64,000 bases of DNA from Butyrivibrio sp. VCD2006 (GTDB taxonomy: Bacteria > Bacillota > Clostridia > Lachnospirales > Lachnospiraceae): the NCBI RefSeq assembly GCF_000423925.1, contig NZ_AUIX01000034.1, positions 16,577 to 80,576 on the forward strand. Direction: 5' to 3'. Every line of letters starts with the position of its first letter. Position 1 is the first letter of the stretch. A model generated the notes under the pieces. The model searched no databases and was not told the DNA's origin. It saw only the letters and a list, made by a program, of their open reading frames with translations. Below, piece after piece: positions 44,610 through 54,218 of the stretch. The translations under genes were made by a program, and so were the position numbers.

Positions 44610-45782
44610 TTAACAAAGCAAACTCGAATATAACTGCTCGTGCATTTCAAACATCTTATTTTGATCTAATATTTGGTACGTTCTGCTAATATAACTGTTT
44701 TTATCCAAGATATCCTGAAATGATAACTCATCAAGCATACTACATAGGTCATCATTATTCAAAGAAAATAGCCATCCATTATGTTCATTGACTATTTCAG
44801 AATTACCTCCAACATCACTAGCCATTACCGGTGTACCACACGAAAGACTTTCAAGAATGGCACATGAATAATTCTCTGCAGCACTCGGTAATATGAACAC
44901 GTCACTGGCAGCATATAATGAAGCCATTTCATTTTCATCATTTATTTTACCATGTTCAATAATCTCATATTCCTTTGGTAAAGAATCAACTAGAGGGCCC
45001 CCAAATATATGAATTTCAAACTTTGCTTTATTTTTCAAATTATGTAAAGCATGAATTACAGTGCCAATATTTTTATAACTGCTTCTATTAGAGTTACTTC
45101 CAAACAGTATTCTGATTTTATTATGATCCAACTCTTTTTTTATAAATTTGAAGCAATTTAAATCTACGCCATTATTAATAATCATCTTTCTATTATTTTG
45201 CAAAGCACTTTGATTCACCAATTCATATAACCACTTTGAAGGAGTTATAATGAATATTTCAGAGGAATAGCTTTGCATCTTTCTTTCAAACATTTTTTTA
45301 CTATCCGAAAAAAAGACTTTTGGATAAAGATTCCTATGTGGGCATTTCGCACAATCCGTTTTCCATTTTTCACATTCAATTGAATACGCACAATGAGCAG
45401 TTATAGCCCACTGATCATGTAAAGTCCAAACCACATGGCAGTACTTCGTAAAATATGCCAAATCACTAACTCCAATATAATTACCATGTATATTGTGAAA
45501 ATGAACAATGTCAATGTCATAGTCCTTTATCATTTTTCTAATCAAATATCTAGCACGATAATCACGAATTCTTGCATTATTTGTAAGAACTTTAACAATA
45601 GTGTTTAAACAGCCTAATAGGCCTTTTTGCGGATAAACATAAGGAACATCAGATCCTTTTGTGTGTTTACCCTCCATAAAATAGGTATTATTACCATATT
45701 GCTGCATTCCCTTAAATAATACCCGGGCAATCTTTTCAGCTCCTCCTCCATATAGATTTGTATTTATATATAAAATATTCAC
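44610..45782 (-). CDS. Family 4 glycosyltransferase with CxxC-containing insert
   Basis: 390 residues, GT-B fold. N-terminal YINTNLYGGGAEKIARVL binds acceptor; an insert TAHCAYSIECEKWKTDCAKCP (about 132-152) has four cysteines that could bind a metal, as in a subgroup of WcaC-like GT4 enzymes. The C-terminal donor site has AASDVFILPSAAENYSCAILESLSCGTPVMASDVGG with the EX7E motif. It overlaps the next gene upstream by four bases (ATGA), so both are translated together. Confidence 0.88.
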   Translation of the reverse strand: MNILYINTNLYGGGAEKIARVLFKGMQQYGNNTYFMEGKHTKGSDVPYVYPQKGLLGCLNTIVKVLTNNARIRDYRARYLIRKMIKDYDIDIVHFHNIHGNYIGVSDLAYFTKYCHVVWTLHDQWAITAHCAYSIECEKWKTDCAKCPHRNLYPKVFFSDSKKMFERKMQSYSSEIFIITPSKWLYELVNQSALQNNRKMIINNGVDLNCFKFIKKELDHNKIRILFGSNSNRSSYKNIGTVIHALHNLKNKAKFEIHIFGGPLVDSLPKEYEIIEHGKINDENEMASLYAASDVFILPSAAENYSCAILESLSCGTPVMASDVGGNSEIVNEHNGWLFSLNNDDLCSMLDELSFQDILDKNSYISRTYQILDQNKMFEMHEQLYSSLLC

Positions 45783-46546
45783 GAATGCACCCCTTTAGAA
45801 TTTAATGTAAATAATCTCCCTAGTCCCCCTGTGATTTTTTGAATAAACTTATTAATCACAAGAAAGTACGGGCAATATCTAGATTGTATATTATATCGCT
45901 CCGTCAAAAGATGAGTTTTATTTTCATCCGAAGAACTTACTCCAGAATTATCATAATTACAAATAACCTGATTCATGTAACAAATTCTATATTTTTTGAA
46001 ATACATATAATACAACCAATCTCTATCCGCACAGAATTTGAACGATGTATCAAATTGATACTCATCAAATAATTCTCTTTGCGCTATTATACTCTGATGA
46101 CATATCATATTTGCCATAATCAAAGAATGAATTCCGAATCTTTTTTTTATTATTTTTTGTGTCCCATTGTTTTTCATTACAGCAGTGTTTCCATATATTA
46201 TATTTGGATATTTTTTTTGTACTATATTGTTAATAATCTCATCAACAGTATTTTGGGAAAAAAAAGTATCACCCGCATTTAAAAAAATAACATAATCACC
46301 ATGTGCGTGCTTTATAGCTTTATTCATAGCATCATATATGCCTGCATCTGATTGTGAATATACTGAGATGAACATATACTTTTCTTTATATTTAGTTGCA
46401 ATGTTCAGTGTATTATCTGTCGACCCACCATCACATATTATCGATTCCAACTTACAATTTGTCTGATTCTGTAAAACAATAGAGTCCAGTGTTTGTCCTA
46501 TCTGTTTTTCACCATTTTTAACAACTGTTATAATAGATAATATCAT
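45779..46546 (-). CDS. Family 2 glycosyltransferase (WcaA-like)
   Basis: 255 residues. MILSIITVVKNGEKQIGQTLDSI, LESIICDGGSTDNTL, SQSDAGIYDAMNKAIKHAHGDYVIFLNAGDTFF follow the short WcaA/colanic-acid-type GT2 pattern, with NAGD in the DxD position. The family length is normal. Overlaps the GT4 gene by four bases. The gap upstream (223 bases) is AT-rich and shows nothing recognisable. Confidence 0.9.
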   Translation of the reverse strand: MILSIITVVKNGEKQIGQTLDSIVLQNQTNCKLESIICDGGSTDNTLNIATKYKEKYMFISVYSQSDAGIYDAMNKAIKHAHGDYVIFLNAGDTFFSQNTVDEIINNIVQKKYPNIIYGNTAVMKNNGTQKIIKKRFGIHSLIMANMICHQSIIAQRELFDEYQFDTSFKFCADRDWLYYMYFKKYRICYMNQVICNYDNSGVSSSDENKTHLLTERYNIQSRYCPYFLVINKFIQKITGGLGRLFTLNSKGVHS

Positions 46547-46769
46547 CTAAAAAGTTCTTTCCTTCCGTATTTTCTTTGAGGTAATTCAATTATATTTTTC
46601 TTTTCGCAATGACATCGTTCATAACTAAATAATCAAACATGTTTCCAGAATTATCTAGTGACATTTTTCAACAAAACATCACCACTACCATCAATTTTGT
46701 CATAAGTAAAAAACATGTAATTTATTCATGAACCCTACTTTTATCCGTCTTTATTATATAAATACAAAA

Positions 46770-47831
46770 TTATAAAGATCTTCTTGTTTCTATTCTCAAC
46801 ATATTTTTTATATATCTAAGGATTTCACATACTTTTATCGCAAAATATGGATTTATACAGGCGCAACATGCGATAAAGCGCCATATCATATTTGTATTAT
46901 TATCCACGAGAACAGTCTTCGCATTTCGTTCCACGAATTTACATAACTCCTTTTTTAAAAGGATACTGCTTTTTTCGTTTTGTAGGTTGCTAGCATAATT
47001 ACACGCCAGTGTGAATTGCTTATTTATTATCGCACGCGATAGTCTACCATTTGTTGAAGATCTAATATCTCCGAAAAGTCTTTTAATAGCATTCCATGAT
47101 GGCTGTATTTTTGAGTATTGCATAGTATGAACAGCACTATTGGGTACCTGATAATATAAATAACTAATACTTGGTGTATAAGCAATCCTTTTACACATTA
47201 AAAATAATTCATAAACAAATATCATATCTTCGCTATATGGAACATCTTCCCAAAAATGAATGCTCTTAACCATATCTGCTTTTATGAGTTTTACGACAGG
47301 ATAACCATTCAACTTTTTTCTATATAACATAGCAATTGCTGCTTCTTCTCCTGAATAGATTTCAACATTTGAATCTTGGTGAAATACCGGTTTTTCTTCT
47401 CCTAATCGCAATTTATAATATCCACATACCGAAACGTCAGCATTATATTTAGTTATATTTGAGTACAGTTGTTCGATATGCCATGGATACACATAGTCAT
47501 CAACATCAATAAAAAGTATATACTCACCCTTTGCAAGTGATATTCCACAGTTCCTTGCGCTAGAAACTCCTGCATTTTTTTTTGAATATATATTAAATCG
47601 ATTATCCGGCTTGCACTCAAAAAATTTTTCCAATGTTTTATCTGCAGAACCATCGTTTATCATTAAGACTTCTATATTCTTATATGTTTGCTCCTCTAAC
47701 ATTTTAATGCATTTTTTTACATGCATTTCCCCATTATAAACAGGAACAATCACAGAGATTAAACTATTCCCTAACATATTTTCATCTGATTTGTGATCAA
47801 TATTTGATAATTTCATCGTATTTCTTTTCAT
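46770..47831 (-). CDS. Family 2 glycosyltransferase
   Basis: 353 residues from ATG 47831; GTG 47843 and ATG 47816 are alternatives without a decisive ribosome site. LISVIVPVYNGEMHVKKCI, IEVLMINDGSADKTLEKF, GVSSARNCGISLAKGEYILFIDVDDYVYPWHIEQLYS show both nucleotide and DxD (DVDD) motifs of EpsJ/EpsH-type GT2 proteins. It is the first gene after a 1.1-kb gap that holds no clear gene. The C-terminus has a weak hydrophobic helix that may touch the membrane. Confidence 0.88.
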   Translation of the reverse strand: MKRNTMKLSNIDHKSDENMLGNSLISVIVPVYNGEMHVKKCIKMLEEQTYKNIEVLMINDGSADKTLEKFFECKPDNRFNIYSKKNAGVSSARNCGISLAKGEYILFIDVDDYVYPWHIEQLYSNITKYNADVSVCGYYKLRLGEEKPVFHQDSNVEIYSGEEAAIAMLYRKKLNGYPVVKLIKADMVKSIHFWEDVPYSEDMIFVYELFLMCKRIAYTPSISYLYYQVPNSAVHTMQYSKIQPSWNAIKRLFGDIRSSTNGRLSRAIINKQFTLACNYASNLQNEKSSILLKKELCKFVERNAKTVLVDNNTNMIWRFIACCACINPYFAIKVCEILRYIKNMLRIETRRSL

Positions 47832-47843
47832 TTCTCGATACAC

Positions 47844-48937
47844 TCATTGTTAAAGTGTATTAAAATTTGATTATTATAATGCCTTTATTAGAAATAATCG
47901 TATGCTGTATCTCTCTGAATCTATCATTATAGTAAATTAAGAACAACCGTCAATACATGCCATTTCTTTTGAAACTATGAGTTTATCAAGCAAAAATATC
48001 CAAGTTCTACTCTCTTCCATAGCTCAATTTTGTTCGCCCAAAAGCTAAATAGAATTACAATATGCAATACATAGCTAGACTTGTTTAATCCCTACCTTAC
48101 AGCAAAGCAAAAGATTGATTAAGTTTTGATATAATATATTCCAAAAAAACTTCATACAAATTAACTCAGCCATTATACTCTTTTTAAAATGTAATTTCTA
48201 GTTAATTAAAATATACCAGACAGCCAAATTTTAATAAATAAAATATAAAGAATCACAAATTCCATCACTTCCATATGAATTAATGCCATTACACAATTCG
48301 CCATTTTATTAAGATACCGATTCCTAAAATTTATTGAGAATCTCTTCTGCATCACCTTTACAAAACGACCTTGGGAACTCATAAATCCTTGCATAGGTCA
48401 ACCAAACCCACAACCAATTGGAAAAGGTGGGTCTAATTCATTTTTTGTAGTTATGATGTCTTGTACTAACATTATTCCCATTTGAAGAATTGTTTTGTAA
48501 TCATTTTAACACTCTAACTCTGGCACTTGATCTATCTCAGCTTTGAAATAAAAAGAAACATCCTCTTGCATAATCATCCATAGATTCACCAATGATGGAC
48601 TTCTAAACTAACCAAATAACCTTGTATCAATATACAAATCTCAATATTTTATTCCTTAGATCCTATATAGCAATAAATATAATGATTCTTGGAAAACTCA
48701 GTAAACCCACCCTGCCTTTCATGTGTTTCTTATGCTGAATATTTAATGACTCGAGTTTCACAAACGCAGTATAACTTTCTTTATATAGTGTTCTAGTTGC
48801 CGAAGGATTTTTCGTAAACGCTTGATCACTTTCCAATAGATCCTATCTGAAAAGTACTAAACGCTTATCACTTTTGACTCATCGCCACATAATAAACAAA
48901 ATCATGGATAAAACATCTAATTTGTCACTTCTACTAT
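47844..48937. other. 1.1-kb AT-rich stretch without a recognisable intact gene
   Basis: All frames are broken by stops. Two minus-strand stretches look faintly coding: AFVKLESLNIQHKKHMKGRV with LLSFPRIIIFIAI (about 48660-48760), like the tail of a polysaccharide enzyme, and a 62-codon frame at 48206-48394. I could not assign either. A decayed polysaccharide gene is the simplest reading, given that the rest of the locus is tightly packed. Confidence 0.4.
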
Positions 48938-50107
48938 TCAGCATACATTACTTAAAATTTCATTATATCTCTTTCCAACATTCTTATAACTGTTATTATC
49001 AGCAGTTTTCTTCCCATTCTCAATTAATTTTGCCCTAAGGACATCATCAGAAAGTACCTTGTTTATCGCTGCCGCAATCTCGTCCACATTTTTTTCTTCG
49101 CAGAGAATGCCATTTTGTTCATGATTAATAATATCAACAATACCTCCTGATCTGCTTGCAACTACGGGTACCCCTGAAGCCATTGCTTCAATTATTACCA
49201 ATCCAAATCCCTCTTTACCACCATCATTCGCTGTTATAGAAGGTGCGACAAATACATCAGCTGATGCATATATCTCAGGTAGTTCTTTATGTGTCTTTGC
49301 CCCCAGAAAGACTATTTTTTCCCCAAGTCCTCTTGCTTGCTTTTGTAATTCCGTTTCCATATCACCTTTACCAACAATATATAGAATTGCATTATCTACT
49401 TTTTTCATAGCTTCAATGAGAAAAGGAATCCCCTTAACCTCTGCCAATCGCCCGACGAAAAGAATTGCTTTCTTATCTCCCTGTTCAAAATAATTTTCTA
49501 TTCGCCTTTTCTCATCAAAAGCAGATGTGTCGCACCCCATCGGTATTATGCTTGTCTTAGTATTGGGATACATTTTTTGAATGTATCCTTCTAGAGTCCC
49601 TGATACAGTTGTAATCCATTTAGCGTTTTTGAGCGTTTTTCGCTTCATTGACTTAAATGGCTCAATATTTAGGCTTGTAACGTCTCCACCATGCCCTGTA
49701 ACTATGTAAGGAATGCTCTTTATACTAGACTGCATTATTCCTTGAGGGATTATCCAATGCGCATGAACTAAATCCACTTTCTCTGAATAATCTTTCAACG
49801 CATGCTTCATACTAAACAAAAGGAACGGAACAAGCAGAATTCTAATTTTCTTTTCTTTAATTCTTGGGACAATAGCTCCAGGATAGCAAAGAGTCTCCCA
49901 CTTATGTATGGGGAAATAATGGAATCTGTGAACGTTGACACCTTCCATATCCTCATTTTCTTTTGCTCCAGGCGCCATCGGAACAAGAACATGAACATCG
50001 AAGTATTCTGTCATTGCCTTGGCGTAATCTAAAATAAATCTAGGCTCTGTATCCCCATTCCAACGCGGAAATGTTGAGCCAGTGACTAATAATCTTTTTT
50101 TACTCAT
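48938..50107 (-). CDS. Family 4 glycosyltransferase
   Basis: 389 residues, GT-B. N-terminal VTGSTFPRWNGDTEPRFILDYAKAM and HAHWIIPQGIMQ (acceptor side), C-terminal FVGRLAEVKGIPFLIEAM and ADVFVAPSITANDGGKEGFGLVIIEAMASGVPVVASRSGG with the EX7E motif. AAGGAAG precedes the ATG. It has its own promoter just after a strong terminator, so it opens the lower transcription unit of the locus. The sugar is unknown. Confidence 0.9.
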   Translation of the reverse strand: MSKKRLLVTGSTFPRWNGDTEPRFILDYAKAMTEYFDVHVLVPMAPGAKENEDMEGVNVHRFHYFPIHKWETLCYPGAIVPRIKEKKIRILLVPFLLFSMKHALKDYSEKVDLVHAHWIIPQGIMQSSIKSIPYIVTGHGGDVTSLNIEPFKSMKRKTLKNAKWITTVSGTLEGYIQKMYPNTKTSIIPMGCDTSAFDEKRRIENYFEQGDKKAILFVGRLAEVKGIPFLIEAMKKVDNAILYIVGKGDMETELQKQARGLGEKIVFLGAKTHKELPEIYASADVFVAPSITANDGGKEGFGLVIIEAMASGVPVVASRSGGIVDIINHEQNGILCEEKNVDEIAAAINKVLSDDVLRAKLIENGKKTADNNSYKNVGKRYNEILSNVC

Positions 50108-50125
50108 ATTAGTATGTCTTCCTTA

Positions 50126-50154
50126 TAAATATCTGTCATACAATAAATTAACAA
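50126..50154 (-). promoter_or_regulatory. Probable promoter of the lower polysaccharide unit
   Basis: TTGTTA (50149-50154), 17-base spacer, TATTTA (50126-50131) on the minus strand, placed between the 50165-50202 terminator and the GT4 start. Confidence 0.4.
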
Positions 50155-50160
50155 TTCACA

Positions 50161-50202
50161 AAACAAATATCTTTATTGAGAAAATCCTCAATAAAGATAT
50201 TT
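50161..50202 (-). terminator. Strong terminator ending the upper polysaccharide unit
   Basis: AAATATCTTTATTGAG (50165-50180) and CTCAATAAAGATATTT (50187-50202) form a perfect 16-bp stem with a 6-base loop; TTTGTTTTG follows on the minus strand. It lies 140 bases after the stop at 50342. Confidence 0.8.
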
Positions 50203-50341
50203 ATTTTAGGTTCTGTAAAAAACCTTTCATCAAACTCCGCCCCAATATTCTTTATTCTACTTTTCCCCATACTTTTTTGTGAAATTTCAGATTTTTTATC
50301 CATAATAGTACGAAATATTTTGTATGAGTGAAGGAATACGA

Positions 50342-52408
50342 TTATTCTTTCAGCTCTTCAGCATCTTCCTTTTCAGTACTCTCAAATTTTAACTCCAGTT
50401 TTTCTAGCTCATCCGACATGATTCCTCTAGAAATACCTATATCCAAATATTCATATTCGAGATTCGTCCTTATTCTTCTGATTTCATATTCCGATCCACA
50501 TGGAACTCCACTATAAAAATCAGAAAGGTTTGATCCCCTATAATATCCATCCACATATACATCAAAAAGAGCAATATCTGTCGTACTTTCTATATGCTCT
50601 CCGTCCACTAACGCATCAACATTAAGGACTGGATAAAAATACCTATATATCTTGGTCCCCTCTGCTTCAATCACTTTTTTCTCTGATGCTCCTGCGTAGA
50701 CATACTCATATGCATATGACATCGTTCTTTTATCATTTCCAAAAATACCCGCATCAACTGTATCAGAAATGTTTACCCTTATAGATCTTGGTTGAAGAGA
50801 AAATCCATTTTTGCTTCCTCCGCTCTTAAGGAATGCATCGACTTCTGATGTTATCTCTCTTACCCTATTATTATTCTTATCAACAAGCCAGTCCTCAACA
50901 ATAACATAAGTGTCACCTGTTCTTTCAGTAAATCTAAGTGGTAACTGTCTGCTATAAATGCCCATTTTACCAGAATTAGTTGTCAACTCTCTTAGTATAT
51001 ATCCCCAATCTCTATATTCAGATACTTCTACTCTATACTCTGATCCGCATGGAATTGCGCCACAAAAATCCGTAACATCTTCAGCCACAAGTTCATCATC
51101 AACATAAACATTAAATCTGGCTACTGAACCGGAATCTCCAACTCTTTTTCCACCTATATAGCAATTTACGTCAAGGATTGGGTAAAAGTATCTATACACT
51201 GTATGTCCATTGTGATTAACAATGTTTTCATCAGAAGACCCAACATAGGAATATTTATCACTATATGCTTTGTAGGATTCATCATTACCCCAAAGCTTGC
51301 CACTAACAGTAGTACCCTCTTTATAATTGACAGTCCTTTTCTGTTTCTTATAATGCATTTTACTTTTTCCTGCATATAAGAAACTGTCTATTTCTGATGT
51401 TATATCTCTTATAGGATTTCCCTCAGCATCAATAAGCCAGTCTTCACATGTTACTTCGCAGTCACCCTCTCGCGGTTCAAAGTCGAGCTTCATTGTTCTA
51501 CTTTCATCAGGCATTATTCCTTTATTTTTGGAATAGGTGTTATACTCATATTCTTGGTTTGTTGATGATGGTACAACCTTATATTCGGACCCGCAGGGAA
51601 TCCCACCGCAATAATCTGCTAAATTTTTAAAAATCAACCTACCATCAACATAAAGGTTAAAGAATGCAATATCATAATTCGTAAGCTCATATGTGCCCAG
51701 ATTATCTCCGTTAACGGTATAATTGACATCCAGCACAGGATAAAAATATCTGTAAACAACAGTTTCATCCTTATCTATTGTCACATCTCCGGATGTTCTT
51801 ACAAATATATATTGATCAGAATAGGCTTTGTAGCTTTTATCATCTCCCCATTTGGATGCATTTGCAATGGTTCCAACCGGTACAGTAATTACACGTTCCT
51901 GAAATTCATAGCTTTTGGAACTATTGCCGTCTTTTAGGAATTTGTCAACTTCATCTGTAATCTCCCTGATGGGCTTTCCATTTTTATTTATAACCCAGTC
52001 CTCACATACAACCGTAAGGTCCTTTGACCAGTTAGCAACATAGGTAAGATCTCCAATGGTTCCTTTTTTTATAGTGACATCTCTGTTAGGCTTGCCCACA
52101 TTTTTACCTGTCCATCCTGTGAACCTATACCCTTCTCTTTCGGGTATGCCAAGGGTAATATCTCCTGAATTGATGTTATAGCTCTGAAAATAGGAACCGG
52201 TTCCATCTGACATATCAAGCTCAATAGTGTATTCACCAAATAAGATAAACAGACCACCAATGAGGATTCCTCCAAAAACAAGGACACTGACCACCCCGAA
52301 TATCGTTTTGATTAAGGAATGTTTGTCAACCTTCTTTAGTCTTTTGAATGGATTCGGCTTTCCTGTTTGATCTTTTTTCTCTTTTTTTGTAAATCTAATA
52401 CTTCTCAT
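50342..52408 (-). CDS. Membrane-anchored extracellular protein with three ~185-residue repeats
   Basis: 688 residues. A short basic cytoplasmic tail, one membrane span (about 34-58) and an extracellular remainder. An InlB-type repeat (REGYRFTGWTGKN, 91-103) is followed by three homologous repeats at about 134-315, 319-495 and 502-676. Each has an EDW(V/L) opening, a P/V-R-E/D-IT-E-(V/I)D-FL segment, YRYFYP(V/I)L(D/N)V, a VYVD strand and a (G/A)-(I/V)PCGSEY motif. I do not recognise this repeat. It lies between a polymerase-like gene and a glycosyltransferase in the same unit, so it may help assemble or bind the polymer at the surface. That is inference. Confidence 0.7.
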   Translation of the reverse strand: MRSIRFTKKEKKDQTGKPNPFKRLKKVDKHSLIKTIFGVVSVLVFGGILIGGLFILFGEYTIELDMSDGTGSYFQSYNINSGDITLGIPEREGYRFTGWTGKNVGKPNRDVTIKKGTIGDLTYVANWSKDLTVVCEDWVINKNGKPIREITDEVDKFLKDGNSSKSYEFQERVITVPVGTIANASKWGDDKSYKAYSDQYIFVRTSGDVTIDKDETVVYRYFYPVLDVNYTVNGDNLGTYELTNYDIAFFNLYVDGRLIFKNLADYCGGIPCGSEYKVVPSSTNQEYEYNTYSKNKGIMPDESRTMKLDFEPREGDCEVTCEDWLIDAEGNPIRDITSEIDSFLYAGKSKMHYKKQKRTVNYKEGTTVSGKLWGNDESYKAYSDKYSYVGSSDENIVNHNGHTVYRYFYPILDVNCYIGGKRVGDSGSVARFNVYVDDELVAEDVTDFCGAIPCGSEYRVEVSEYRDWGYILRELTTNSGKMGIYSRQLPLRFTERTGDTYVIVEDWLVDKNNNRVREITSEVDAFLKSGGSKNGFSLQPRSIRVNISDTVDAGIFGNDKRTMSYAYEYVYAGASEKKVIEAEGTKIYRYFYPVLNVDALVDGEHIESTTDIALFDVYVDGYYRGSNLSDFYSGVPCGSEYEIRRIRTNLEYEYLDIGISRGIMSDELEKLELKFESTEKEDAEELKE

Positions 52409-52445
52409 TTATTTCCCCAATAAAACAGCCTATAGTCGATTTTAG

Positions 52446-54185
52446 CTACTCCTCATCATCCGTTATCACTTCATCATTATCTTGCAATTCCTCATCAAAA
52501 TCGTATAGCTCTGCGTCTTCTTCATATAAATCACTTATCAGTGAATTAGTCCCATTAGCATACTCTCTGGCAGGAACAAACAGCCGTTGCACGACAAATA
52601 TAGCGAGCATTAGAAGAACGGCCGCAAATCCTGAGACAAACACAAAACCTAACTGGAGAGCGTATTTCCTAAAGAACTCTGCAATTCCTACTCCTATAGT
52701 TGAACGATTTCCCGCTTCATTCTGATTCTCCTGTAAACTCATGCCTTCAACTTCTTCTACAAACGCATATTCATTTCCAATGCTTAAAGATAAACCAATG
52801 AATACCATATAAATAACAGTATATCCATATGGAAATGGATAAAAAGCACATAGGATAACAAAAAGAGTAGCTATTAAGACATATCCCTTTGAAACCTCGT
52901 CAATATCATCATTTTTCAATACATCAAACGTCCTTATAATGAAAAATATCCCAAAGAGCAGGCTAATCGCAAGACCGATAAGCCCATACACAGAAAATAT
53001 ATGTAGCATCTCTCCTTTTGCATCATTAACTGCATTCCAAAGTGCCCATGAATATCCGGCAACAGCCTTTCCTCCGTTCACTTTTGGTGCATTCTCCATG
53101 CGTCTTCCAATTGTAATCCCAAATACTATCACCGATAGCACTACTATGAATGACCTTTTGTACCACTTTGCAAAACCTTCTATCAACATAGTCTTAGGAT
53201 CCTGCTCTTTGGAAAGTTTTTCCCAATAGGGTATAACAAAAAAAAATGCCACAGCAATTATCAAATCTATATATATGCTGTATTCTAAATCAAACTGCTT
53301 TTTTATCCCCTTTGCGTTAAAATATGTAAGAAGCGGTGCGTTAGATGCACAAAACGCAAAAAGAAACAACAAAATTGTGTTCTTCTTCATGCATTCCTCT
53401 GTTGGCTTTCCCAAGAACTGCAGTCCCATTATAAAAATAAGCATTATCATAAATGCTGCCATGTTCCCATACAAAAATAGAATTACGAAGCTTGCACCTG
53501 TAAATAACAGATAGAAATTTTTATATCTTTCATCCTCTTCTACAAGATACAGAATGGCATATACAAGACTTCCCAACATTATTATTGGCATTAGCCATGC
53601 AGTATTTCCAAGGATTTTTTCAGTTAGTAAAAGCGTAGCTTTTCCTGTGAATATATATCTATACATGCTAATGAACAAAATTGCATTGGAAGCAGACAAA
53701 ATCCTTAGAAAATATTTATCAGCTCTGAGCGAAGAAGTAACTACAAAAATCACAAGAAAGCACTCAATATAAAGATATGTTCGCTTAAGCTCAGAATCAA
53801 AACCTATAACTTGTACGATAAAACATATCAAAAGAGCAAAAAAACAAATAAACAACAGAAGCTCCTTCTTTCCAAATAAAATGGCACCCTCTTTCTTATT
53901 TTTGAGCTCTTTTACTCCGCAATAAATAGCCATAAATAAAATGGCTGTTCCAAAAAGGATATCCCTTAAGGATATCCCCATAAATGCACTTTCTTCATAA
54001 ATAAGTAAAGGAAGTAAAAAGATAAAAACTCTCACAATATAGCCAACAACATAATCGGAGCCTTCAGAAAGCTCCGGATTAACCGCAGATATTATCTTCC
54101 CCCTAAATTCCTTATCTGATATTTTTTTCAGATAGGCTCTCTCTTTTTCCTTTATATTTCCTATAGCATTTTTTAACTGTCCCAT
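52446..54185 (-). CDS. O-antigen polymerase/ligase-like membrane protein
   Basis: 579 residues, about 12 spans. LGNTAWLMPIIMLGS matches the GNxN-type segment of Wzy_C proteins, and WNAVNDAKGEMLHIFSVYGLIGLAISLLFG occupies the place of the HN-x-L...G-LG motif but lacks the histidine-asparagine pair (AVNDAKGEMLH). The C-terminal tail after the last span (VVQRLFVPAREY) ends in a very acidic stretch (EEDAELYDFDEE). It is thus a divergent member; polymerase, ligase or an inactive relative are possible. It precedes the repeat protein by 37 bases. Confidence 0.6.
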   Translation of the reverse strand: MGQLKNAIGNIKEKERAYLKKISDKEFRGKIISAVNPELSEGSDYVVGYIVRVFIFLLPLLIYEESAFMGISLRDILFGTAILFMAIYCGVKELKNKKEGAILFGKKELLLFICFFALLICFIVQVIGFDSELKRTYLYIECFLVIFVVTSSLRADKYFLRILSASNAILFISMYRYIFTGKATLLLTEKILGNTAWLMPIIMLGSLVYAILYLVEEDERYKNFYLLFTGASFVILFLYGNMAAFMIMLIFIMGLQFLGKPTEECMKKNTILLFLFAFCASNAPLLTYFNAKGIKKQFDLEYSIYIDLIIAVAFFFVIPYWEKLSKEQDPKTMLIEGFAKWYKRSFIVVLSVIVFGITIGRRMENAPKVNGGKAVAGYSWALWNAVNDAKGEMLHIFSVYGLIGLAISLLFGIFFIIRTFDVLKNDDIDEVSKGYVLIATLFVILCAFYPFPYGYTVIYMVFIGLSLSIGNEYAFVEEVEGMSLQENQNEAGNRSTIGVGIAEFFRKYALQLGFVFVSGFAAVLLMLAIFVVQRLFVPAREYANGTNSLISDLYEEDAELYDFDEELQDNDEVITDDEE

Positions 54186-54218
54186 CTTTAAATTCCCTGA
54201 ATAAAACTTGTGTAAAAA

